From NCBI RefSeq assembly GCF_040436345.1, contig NC_133234.1:12089446-12153445 (forward strand): a stretch of DNA of 64,000 nt, given 5' to 3'. The position numbers and the translations under genes were made by a program. This DNA comes from Pagrus major. Its lineage: Eukaryota > Chordata > Actinopteri > Spariformes > Sparidae. The notes below the pieces were generated by a model, which saw only the letters and a program-made list of their open reading frames with translations, ran no database searches and was not told the DNA's origin. Shown here piece by piece: positions 25,741 to 36,789 of this stretch (the stretch's first letter is position 1; every line of letters begins with the position of its first letter).

Positions 25741-28700
25741 ATGAATATTGGGAACAAGAGCTGATTTTGTGTATTTTTACGCATCCATTTTTCCTAATGC
25801 AACTTGTACCTGCAAATGTGTAATTCACATATTGTGTAATTTATCCACCTGTATAGTGTGGTATTACAAAAAAAACCAAACTGTCACATTTACACTGTTG
25901 GGAGATGCGCTCCACACTCTGCTGCTGTGTTGCCAATTAAGTCTGTTCAAAACAGAGTCATCACACTGTTTCATGTATCAAAATCAATAGCATAAGCAGT
26001 CGGATCACAGTTCACCAGCTGGCACATTTCCCGTTCAAATAAACAGCAGGCTTCAACACTATGTTTAACAACCGCTCCGCCATCTTTGCCAGAGTGACAT
26101 CATCCACAGAAGTAGGTGACAGCCTGTGGAAAGTAACAGATTTCTGCTTATAGTTGTCACTGCAGCACCCTTTGTTTCATAGAGTCAGTCTTGAAAATAA
26201 AGGTTAAACATGTTAAAATGCTCACAATGACAATGCTAACATGCTGATGTTTAGAGCCGGGGGAAAACACAAATGACCTTACAGTATATTGTCTTCAACC
26301 TACCAATCTGAATCAGTTTTTTTGTGTGCAGATTTAAGTAAATCAGCTGCAGATACAGTATTCATAAAGGTTCTGTTTGCATATCTAAGAGCAGATATGC
26401 ATGTGAGCATTGTCTCTTGCCCATATTTAGTTATTTTCAGCTTACTGAGAGAAGCAATGTGCACCGTTATCAGCTCAGTCATATGTATCGGACCAGCACT
26501 GAGTTGTTTAAATGAATGAAATATCCCCTTAAGAATGACTCTGTAAAAAAAGAAGAGTCATTGTTCAACAGATATGCTCTATATGAATGCATAGAGTGAG
26601 TCACTACGCGCCATTAATGTTAAAACAGCCGGCTACTGCTGCCGCTGCTCTCCCATCAGCAGTCAATTATACTGAGGACAGTCATTTATCACTGAGGTAA
26701 TGTAGTCTCCAGAAAGAGAACAGAGAGAGCAGCAAGCACCCCGCAATTTAACAGTGTGTTTACCGTGAATCAGACAATTATTTTTTAAGTCTGGTGTGGT
26801 AATAAATGTGAGGACTCAGATGACTTTTTTGAGTTTATATGAAGAGGTTCATTAGCTGTTTGTTTTGCCTCCTAATCAAGAGACATCGTTTGTACACTGT
26901 CAGGTTTGTGTCACCTGAAATGATTTGCCACAGGTATGGCAGATGCACATCAAAGCCTGTGGTCCACTCATTCTAGTAAAGTTGGGTCATGATCCTGAGG
27001 GATGAACTCACTGAACTACATGAGGCCTCAGTACTGAGTATGGGCTGACCCCTGGTGGCTAAAGAGTGTAAGGTTTTAACCATTTCTTACATCTTTATTT
27101 GCCCAAAGTTCACTTGATCATCTAACAATTTTTATTCTGAAACCCATGGCTGTATTTAATCTTTTTAAAATGTTTTGGTCAGTCAAACTCAAAGTCATAT
27201 ATATGTTTACTCAGTCCAGATGCTTATATTCAGGAATACATGAGGGAGGAAGCCACCCCCCCTTGTTACCTGCCTGGTAGCAGAGAAAATGCAAGGTAGA
27301 ACTGTAACATTTAGCCAATTAATCATTTAATCGAACAAAAGAAAAATTAATTGCTAACTGTTTTGACAATTGATTAATCGTTTTAGTCATTTCAAAGCAA
27401 AGATGTCCAAAATATTTCTTGTTCCTGCTTCTTAAATGTGAGGATTTGCTGATTTTCTTTTGAGTGTGAGAGTCTTTGGGTTTTGGACTATTTGTTGAAC
27501 AAAAGTAGCAATTTGAAGACGTCACTATGGGCTCTGGAAAATTGTGATGAGCATTGGCAATATTCCCTAAACGACGAACTATAAATACTTAATTCTATAC
27601 TATATTTTATCCTATAGAGTAGTGTCACTTCTGGAAGGGCGAGAGGATCATAGAGACACACTGCTGCCTGTAGTGTTCCTATAATATTTCTATGATCACT
27701 CAGTAGCATCTGCTAAAAATAGACCCTCAAACCCAGCCTTTTAGAGGAGACATGACTACTGACATAGTTTTTACTATAAGGTTAGAGTTAGTCTTTAGTT
27801 GGGTTAGTGTTTTGGCCACCACCCTTTTAAAAATGAACAAATCACCTACAGCTTGTATTCATCAGAGATGCACATGAATAAGTGAGTTTATCCAGTCAGT
27901 CTTGATGTCAGTTAAGACATCAATCAGACAGTTAGTCAGGCAGAAACAGTTGATGTCCAGAATTACTCTTTCGTCATACTGGTTTATAGGTCTACTTTTG
28001 TAGACAACCTAGTTTAGCTTATTCTGATGTTGCTGCAGGCTCGTCTTCCCACTTAGTTTCCTAGTCTGACCCCTTGTCTTCAGGAGATTACTTTACAGTC
28101 AGCCTCAAGTGTTCCTTTACAAACCTTATTTTCTGTGTGCGTCACTCATTAGGTTCTGTAGCGTTGTGTAGGATCTGTCTGAGGACATACTAACCTCAAT
28201 ATAGGACATGTTAGTGTCAGGGACCATTCGTTTTTACCAGGACACTGTTCACTTCTGAAGACACCACAGCTTGAGGCTGGAGTCTAGTGTGTCAGCCCCT
28301 GGACTGACGTCACCCAGTAAAACATGCACTTTTTCCTTCACTATGTGTCCACTGGGCTCCATCATATGGTCTATGCAGGCCAATGTGGTGCCGGAGGACA
28401 AAGAAAATGGCCCCAAAAAGTCCTCGAATAGAGGAGACTGTGCCTGCCAAGGTGACTCTATCCAGAGTGTGAAATGCAATGTTCTGATAAAGTCTACGTT
28501 ATGAGCTCTGGGGTGTTACGGCTCAGTGATATACAGCGCTGTATCAACAATACTGAACTGTAAATACGTGACCCTCTGAGATTATCAGAAGTCGTGTTTG
28601 CTGATCCACATTTTTGATTTTCCACTCTCTGCTGGAAAGTGGAGCAGAACATAAAATATACTTCAGTCCCCACAGAATACATCAGCTACAGAGGGCTTTT

Positions 28701-30387
28701 CAAGTACATTTGTACTGTGGCCGACTCACTGAAATGAACCACATTATTAAAACCTATCATTCTTGCAAGCTGGTTTAACCCTTATGATGAAGTTGCTCTT
28801 TGATTGTTTCAATAATGATTAATGTATGGAAAAAATTTTTTACTGTAAGAGCATGTGAATTTCAGCCTCTTAATTGTTTCTCTTGAAATATTAATTTAAC
28901 TGTACGTCTTATATGTTCAACGCACACATTTACTGCACATACGAGTAAGTCCCCGTTTATAATACACGTGCTACTACCTGCCATCAGTAAAAAAAACAAA
29001 CAGGAGTATACGCAAAATGACAAATGAATGTGGTTTGTGGTCAAACAAAGAGAGAATAATTAAATGATTAACCTAACGGCAGTTTTGTACATTACAGAAG
29101 TATGAGTAAATGGTCAGTAGTCTGTACCAGCGAACACTGAGCTCAGCATTCAGTAAATTGTAATGAGTCACACTGAAAGCGAATTCTCAACCCCATCTGT
29201 CAGTGACCATTAATATCTGAATGAGTCAACAGGTTCACAAAAAAAACTTTCTTTCTCTTCTGTGGAAGTAGAATTGACAGTAATGTACAAACCAAACTTT
29301 CACCACACGGGTGTCATTATTCTGGAGAAACAGCGGAAAAGACAAAATGCATACTAAGCAAAACAGATATTCTTCTTGTAATTAGATTTAAAATGCATCT
29401 CCAGAAATATTGGAGTATAATGGCACTATTTCACACACAAAGAGTAATACAGTTTTTTAAATTACCATCCAAAATAACTGAAAACTGAGCTTAAAACATT
29501 TAATTTCTACTAATCCAATAAACCAATCCGGCTTAACATTAGATTCTGCACAATGGAGAGCCTGTTAGGTCTGTTAGTTCAAGAATAATCTTGTATTCTT
29601 AATAGCATCTATAGAAAAGTGACTTTCAAAACACTGCTTAAAGTCTTTGGCACCTTATATTAGTTTAAACTTTTAATTTGCAAACGCTACAAACCCATCA
29701 TATCTGTGTCATTCATGTTAACATGTCCTTGAACATGTATGCATGTCATTTCAAAAAGCAGGCTATTTATTGTTTCTTCACTACCTGAAGAAAACACAAC
29801 AGATCTATTGTAAGATAGACCGAATGTTCAAATATGAGATGTTTAGAATTTAAGTGTAGAATATCTCTTCAATGACAAAATCATGGATAGTTATTTTATA
29901 TATTATAAATACTGCATATTATATGTATATTGCTTTTATTTTTATTGTTTATTATTATTTTAATGCAGCCTCCTAAGAGCTTGATGAAGTAGATACCTTT
30001 TTTATTTTTAAACCTGTCCTTAACAAAAACATGTCAGACTGATCAAATAAAGAAGCCTTTTAGATTCACCCTAAAGCATTTTTCTCTTTTAAAACAAACA
30101 TATTGAATAGACGGAAAAGTCGACTTTTTTTTATCGTATCGCACTTTAAATGATATTTCTCACCTTTAACCCATTTTTCATTTACATTTTTTATCCCGTT
30201 TCTTTTTCTGTTTCAGTGCGTTCCTGAAAAGCACTTTATAAATCACCTTCATTATATTTGATAAAACTTTGTAATTGCACAAAAAAAGACATATACACAG
30301 TATAAACCTATTGACCTCCGAACATGCTGTCATTATTGCATATACTAAGCTGTAAACGGCCCTCCTCCTGTGAGTCTTTTGGCCTCT
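25741..30387. other. Gene-free stretch
   Basis: Apart from MITE copy 2, this is AT-rich unique sequence. The segment 28249-28504 is open on both strands for about 75 codons but matches nothing I recognise. 29.8-30.2 kb is especially AT-rich and may include a distal 3' end of lyrm1. Confidence 0.5.
27303..27560 (-). repeat. AACGATTA-type MITE, copy 2 (minus orientation)
   Basis: The reverse complement carries the family body: GACGTCTTCAAATTG, CACATTTAAGAAGC, an AAACGATTAATCAATTGTC-like block and TAGCAATTAATTTT. It is diverged and aligns with the copies at 50.06 and 57.3 kb. Confidence 0.7.
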
Positions 30388-31047
30388 TTAATTTTTCAGA
30401 ACTTCATAGGAAGTACACCATCTGCGTACACTACAATGGATTAAAGTCTTGCGTAAGTGAAAAATGACTTGTTTCCCAACTTCCTCTGTGCTGTCACCAA
30501 CATTTCTGGGGTTCATTTCACATTTTCAACATTAACAAAACAGGCTACCTACATGGAAAAGCTGAGGAATAGGGTCAACATCAGAAGGTTTCTAAAACGA
30601 GGTGCATTCTGGAGAAGAGAGAAGACCACAAATTTTTGACTAGAATCTAAGACTTTACTGTCGGACTTCACTGAAATGAAAGTGTATTTGTATTCTTACA
30701 CAATTTTAACACGAACATGTATTTTCACATTCTATTTGATACAGAAAGAACGTGTGAAGAGTTTATAACAACATTTTTAAACAGAAAAATAAATACAAAA
30801 TACAACTTGATCTTATATTACAGGCCACTCTCAAACCTACGGTTATGACTCATGTTTACGCAGTTCACAGTAAAAAAAAACAAAAAACAATGCCGATGAA
30901 AAAAATGGCTTTTTCCTGAATGACGGATATTCAAGCATCATCGAGCGCCTCACAAACTACTCAGCCCATGAGATCAGCATGTGACTACACTCTAGTTTCC
31001 TGTCCTTGGTAACTTGAACTCTTGGCGAGGAGCGGGGATATCGAGCA
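30388..31047 (-). other. lyrm1: Probable 3' UTR of lyrm1
   Basis: This AT-rich stretch follows the lyrm1 stop codon on the minus strand and has no coding signal. A variant poly(A) signal (ATTAAA on the minus strand) lies at about 30390. The end of the transcript is a guess; other candidates lie further down near 30.0 kb. Confidence 0.35.
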
Positions 31048-32356
31048 TCAAGTCTCATCTTGTGACTGTAAGTAAATTGGCTTGGCCTGCTTCCTCAGGC
31101 GCTGCTGTGTTCGCAGCTTCCTGCCTTTCTGAGTCGCCAGTCCCAGTGGTGGTAGGTAGGTCTATGGGGATGTTCAGAAAACAAAATATGTGAATAAAAG
31201 TTGTCAACAACACAGAGAAAAACAATCTAATCTGTATAAATTATGGTTATTACTTACAGCCCTTGGATATGGGTTCCTGTAATGTAGACCTGTGAGAAAA
31301 ATGAATGTCAGTGTTGATAGTTGACATTATATAAAAACTACAAAAGCAGTGGCTACGAAATATCACTCTTCCTACTTCCTTCTACCAGCTGTTTATATTC
31401 ACTTTGATTGCATGTTTTGATCATGAGTATTTAATTTTTGCTAATTTCATCATCAGATCATGTCTCGTCTTTATTAAAAGACTTTTGATTTACGTGAATG
31501 ATTGTGGCGATGAAACACCAGATTATGTTGAAAATCAAGCATGTTTCAAGGATTATATTCAAGCATATTCTCACCTCGAAAACTGTTTAAAAATTAAGCA
31601 TTTATTAAGACTTTGTACAAACCCTGCTCTTTGCTCGCAAATAAAATACTCATATATGAAAACAAAAAAAACAAATCATCAAGCATGCAAGAGCATAATA
31701 CTTTTCTGAACTTATGTGAGCTATTCATAACAGCCAGTTTAGTAACTGATGATAATATAAACCCTGCTCATGCTGATGGTTCTGCTTTTACTGCGGCTAA
31801 AACGGATCATTCTTTGGCAAACCACTCAGTCAATGTTTACTCGTCATCTTACTCATGCTGAAACACTGAAGACTGTCAGCTGAACTTGTTTAGTCACTCA
31901 GTTACAAATACTGTGGCAATACAGTATCTATCACATCATTTTACAGTCTTACTGTGTTGTTACTGTGGTCCTCATCCAAATAAGATAAGACTTATTCAAG
32001 ACTTATGTAAGGAAACCTGTGGCATCCCTCTTACCTATTTCTATCCTTGCTTCACATTCTTCTATACACCTCTTTATTGATTCTTGATCTGCGAGCTGAG
32101 AAGAAGCACACAGAAGAAAGGATTAGTCATATAAACAGCTATAAAACTACTGCTTTTTCATTTCAGTGGGTGTGTAAAAGTGCATTGTTGTTCACACCTG
32201 CTGGTTCTGTCTGAAGAGAGTGCGGGCCTCCTGAAGTATGTACTTTCTCTCAGTCTCCGTTTCACTCGTTACCCCGCTCTGTGCCTGCCAGGTTCGGGCG
32301 ATGCGAAACACCCGCATGTACAGCGACAACACCGTCCTGTGAGTGGAGGCCGTCAT
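31048..32356 (-). CDS. lyrm1: LYR motif-containing protein 1 (LYRM1), 4 coding exons, 121 aa
   Basis: Exons read on the minus strand: 32356-32198, 32095-32035, 31289-31258 and 31161-31048 (TGA at 31048-31050). All junctions are GT-AG and keep one frame (159+61+32+114 nt). The start is the ATG at 32356 (MTASTHR); it matches the family N-terminus, while the longer open frame upstream begins at a non-ATG codon. The protein has the LYRM1 pattern: LYR-like helix at residues 10-23 ([13 protein letters not shown]), [11 protein letters not shown] at residues 39-49, then [20 protein letters not shown] and a basic tail ending YLQSQDET. Human LYRM1 is 122 aa. LYR proteins are small helical adaptors that bind mitochondrial acyl carrier protein; LYRM1 itself has been linked to mitochondrial function and adipocyte biology, but its exact role is unsettled. 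Oddity: the third LYR residue is Met. It lies head to head with dcun1d3, its neighbour in mammals too. Confidence 0.95.
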
Positions 32357-34258
32357 CGGGGCTCCAAAACAGAAGTTTAACTTCACAATAAACGGGTTTT
32401 AAATTGGATAGAAGAGAACAATGTCATCACAAAACGTGTTCATACTGTGTATAATGCTCACAGCCTTGTTAATTAATCGGTCTGTACTTGAGGACACTGT
32501 ATCACACAACAGGCCCCCTAGTTTGATACTAATTTACCTGGAAATCACTTTCATGAATGACAAAGTAACCGGAGAATAGAAAAAAAGCCTTTCTAGTGTT
32601 CCCAGAGTCTAATTAATCTGGTAGGGTGCTCTAAAGTTCCCATTAATTATTATGAAAACAGCACACTAAATGTGGGAGTGTCATTATTTGCCAAGAGACT
32701 AAGAAACTAACCAGTACTATGCTGGAATAACACCAAAACACACCAGAGTTTAACGGTTCGTGGTGATTTGATTAAACAAAACTTATTTTTTTAATTTGTA
32801 TACATCATGTGACAAAACAATCTAAAATAAAATGACAAAGAGATCCCCACAAGAATAGTTAATAATGCAAGACCTGCCTTAATTGGAGATGTATCTTAGC
32901 TGTGCAAATGTCCCAACAAATATGCTATTTATTTAAATTATCAAGCCCTGTTCACAGGCAGTCACCTGGGACCTTGAGCAAATTGTTATCAAATTGTTTC
33001 CATCATTTAACACTAGATGTCACTAAAACCAACACAGGGCTTTTATCCAAACACAGCCTTAAGTAACTGTTACATGACTGACTGAGGTATTAATCCAATC
33101 TGATACGTGTTCCGATTAAAGTAAGTCTTCTAATAAGTATAATGCTATTAGCGCCATTGAATTTATTCTCGTTTCCCAAACGGAGAGCATGAGGCAACAC
33201 TTCATCACTTGTCAACATGAAGCTAGCTCTGCTTGAGCCTTCTCCTGACAGCTCTAATAATGTAGGCCTGCCTGCTGTTAAAGAAAAGAGATCACTGTCG
33301 AGTTGAGTGCCATTTAAATTAACACCTTACATCAGCGCTATCGCTCATTATGTTTGACAATTTACGTTAATATTGCAGAACTTGACCTACCGACTGTGTC
33401 TGAGGGTAGTTTGGCAGTAGCTTGCTAGGACAGCAGAAACACATTTGTCGCCTGATGATGACGTGTTTCCCAAGCTGGCTTCTAAACAGGGAGGTCGCAA
33501 AGAAGGAATTTAAAAAAGACACATTTAAACGAGTGTCTCTAATTTTCGTCGTTCACAAAGTTGGAGATGTCTTACCTATTCAAAGTGGAAACAACATTTC
33601 TGTTAATAAAATGTATATTATTACAAGTATAAGGAATTTCGGATAAGTTATAAAGGGTTTTGACACATTTTCCAGCATTCAATATTATTCTCTCAATTGT
33701 CTCGGTAATATGTCATTATAAACACATCCTTCAGTATTTATTTTTTTTACATGTGGGTGTAAGTTTGTTTTCGTAAGCACAGAATTGTGTTACAATTAAA
33801 AAATTTATAGTATCGTTGCCATCGCTGAGAGGAGGATCAGCTGTTGGTTGCTTGTAAGCAGAGAGGAAGTGATGCAGGAAAATGCCCACAATGTAGCTAC
33901 ACTCAATGACTAAAAGGGGGAAGCACAAAGAAATTGGCTGCTTTAGTCCGAGATGGTCTTTTAACTCTCTCCAAAGAGCGAGCATAATTGAAAACGGATT
34001 CAAAGGCACACGCTGGATGCCAGCTCTTTACTTATTTCCTTTTAAAAAAGCGGAATATAATTCGATATTGATGTGGAAGTTTTTGTCAGCTGGCGGCTAA
34101 CTAGTTAGCTATAGCAATCTGAGTTAACGCGACGAGTTTGCCTCAGTTCGCTTCTGATCGTATACCCTAACCCTGGCCAACTTACCAACTACTTCATTTG
34201 TGCTGGCATTCCCGAAGTGATGTACATCCAATTCCACACAATAGAATCTCCCAGAAAG
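32357..34258. promoter_or_regulatory. Divergent lyrm1 / dcun1d3 intergenic region with likely first non-coding exons
   Basis: The two coding starts face away from each other, so this interval must hold both promoters or first exons. A good plus-strand donor (AGAAAG|GTAAGT) ends at 34258 and is the likely end of a dcun1d3 first exon. On the minus strand, a donor-like GTAAGT at 34185 could end a lyrm1 leader exon. If both were real, the exons would overlap antisense. 32.4-33.4 kb is AT-rich with no coding potential. No TATA box is obvious. Exact start sites cannot be read from sequence alone. Confidence 0.4.
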
Positions 34259-35369
34259 GTAAGTTTCTTTCCGGGGATAATCGTGGTATTTCTCGGTGTC
34301 TTAATCGAAAGACCTAGCTTAGCCGATAGCTAACTTTTAGTTAACCGAGCTGATGCTAGCTAGCTATGGCGACGTCGTCAGGGCCAGGCAGTTTTAATGT
34401 AAATGGCCCGGCGGCGGTGATGTCTCGTTAATCGATAACTGCTTCATAACGAGCACTACCTGAAATAGTAAATGGTTTAATTTGCCAGGTGTGAATTGAC
34501 ATAGAAACGCTGACATTTTTGGGTGGTGTGCGTGTCCTGTTAAGCTCACTTGATCCTGTTTGTGCTCGGCACTTCCCAATGAACATAACTTGGTAAAAAA
34601 AATAACGTTACTTAAGGTCAGCTACGTAATTTAACTGAGGATGTGCTTTGACAACAGTGTTGGCAGCTATCACGCATTTGTCTTCTAGCTCAACTTTGTT
34701 ATCTGGTAGTTTCAGCAGTAATAATCTATGTTAGATAAAGTAATTACTGTATACTGAAGTGTTCGGCTAACGCAGCATGCTAGCTTGTTGAGGATGATGA
34801 TTCAAAATTCTGATTAATAAGCAGACCTGTAGACGTCCATCAGATGTTGGGTGAAGTAAGCCTGGATTGGCTAGTGAGACATTTGCCTCAACATGCCCAG
34901 TGCAGTGATCAGTACAGTTTGATTTGCCCCGATGATGATTATATGCACGTATACACTGTATTAGCTAATGTGAGACCAAGAATCGTGGCTTGACAATCAC
35001 TGATCACAACACAAAGTAAAAGTTTGTTTCAGAAGTAAGTTGTGGATTTGACAACAGAGCCCATGAGCTTCAACTCACAACAAAGCCTAGCTGTGCCCCT
35101 GTGAGAGGTCTCTCACTGGACACCTATCAGAGATTTTCAAGCCCAGCACCAAAGATATAAAGTCTTGTCCACACTATACAGTATAGTCTCCGTACATAAT
35201 GTTCTTTGTAGCTATTAATCAGTAGTGGAATAATCCTGCAATAAGGAGAACAGTTTTATTGTACTCTAATTACCATATTCATTGCATGTTGACAAAAATA
35301 GTCCTGCAGGTTTGGGTATGATGAGCTATCACTTTCTGCTTATGATGACAAGATAATGTGTCTTTTCAG

Positions 35370-35452
35370 CATTGCGGATGTCAAGGTCACAATGATGGAG
35401 CAGAATAGGACGACACTTTGGTCTGTGGCCAATGCCATCTGAGGGACCGTCT
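35370..35452 (+). other. dcun1d3: Probable 5' non-coding exon of dcun1d3, with a small uORF
   Basis: The segment is bounded by a pyrimidine-rich acceptor (TCTTTTCAG) and a strong donor (CT|GTAAGTAA). It has no long frame but contains a 16-codon upstream ORF at 35392-35442, starting with tandem ATGs and ending in TGA. It sits between the candidate first exon at 34.2 kb and the coding exon. Assignment to dcun1d3 is inferred from strand, order and splice-site quality. Confidence 0.5.
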
Positions 35453-36492
35453 GTAAGTAATTTCCCCCGACCAGCTACTTTATTAGTTATTTAACACCTG
35501 ACCGAGTCTTGCATTTTATGTGCGGATGTGATGGAGGAATGATTCATCGCATTAACACAAAAATTAAATAAGGTACTTTGAGATTAATTGGGTAATTAGA
35601 AAAGAGATATTGCTTGTATTTGCGTTGCGTTAGTTTGATTGCCGCTGTTCAGTCAGTAAGCAGATTTTCTCCCTCCTCTCCATGAAAGCATCACATGTCA
35701 CTTCCTGCTTTTTGCATGTTCTGCACATACGTTTTCATCCTCATTATTAGAGATTTTACTTGCCAGCCACAAGTAAGAGTTCCCTACAGCGATGTTCCTT
35801 ATGAGCTGGACATCCTTTATCTTTTCCATGCGTTTATGTCCTCTCTCAAAAAAATCTGTAAAGGGGCGCAGATGACCAAGTAATCCTGTTTCCCTTAGTG
35901 TTTCTTAATCTCAAAGAGGAATGTGCTTTACATTGACTTCTTGCTACCAAAGATTGGGAACAATCACGCTAAAGTCAATTACACACAATGATTGCCAATG
36001 AAAACTGCAAGATCTTTTCTGTGTCATTTTTCAGCAAAGTAACTCCACAGTCTTGGTCCATGGTTGCTATTTTAGCAAATGAATCGTGTCTGTGATTGCT
36101 TTGTTTTCATCTGCTCCCAGGGATGTAGTATGGCAGCAACACTGCATTCACTGCTCATTGTAGAACATGGTAAAACTCCTGTCAAATGTCTGACACTATA
36201 TTTTAACTCCTGACACCAAGCAAAGATAAACACACAGTTGTACACAAGCTTTTTATGTGGATACAGTAAAGGGTTATCATGAAATTAAATGTGACAGGAT
36301 AAAGCTAAAGGGAGTAAAGAAACTAAAAGTTATGTAGTGGCTCTGTGAAAAACAAAAGCCGTTCTACCATAGTAGGTTTCTGTTGTTACCAGGCATGTTT
36401 TTCTTAATGTATTTGTAAAGGTTTCTATAATTATCTGCCATGTGTGTATGTATTCAAACAGACTGTTGTTTTCTCTCATAATCACTTTTTAG

Positions 36493-36543
36493 GGGTTTAA
36501 AGTCTGGCAGTGCAAGACCTGGATCGTGGCAGCTTTGGCACAG
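36493..36543 (+). other. dcun1d3: Possible 51-nt 5' non-coding exon of dcun1d3
   Basis: The acceptor CACTTTTTAG and the donor CACAG|GTAGCT define a 51-nt segment 135 nt before the acceptor of the coding exon (CACCTCAG, exon from 36679). It could be an alternatively used leader exon; splice-site quality is moderate. Confidence 0.35.
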
Positions 36544-36789
36544 GTAGCTTAACTTCTTGACCCTCAGTGTTAAAAAATCCCAGATTTTCTCCTACCAACA
36601 GCCACACAAATGTGGATCTTTTGATTGTGATCTCCACTCCATGCCGATTAACATTTTTCAAATTGTTTTCCACCTCAGGCCTGAGGGTATGTTGAGACGT
36701 CTCGCCAGGTCACAGCAGAGGCGTCTAGGCGGTTCGGACGGGGATTGAAGGTGCGGAGGAAAGCCAGACGAGGGACCAGGGAGAACGAC

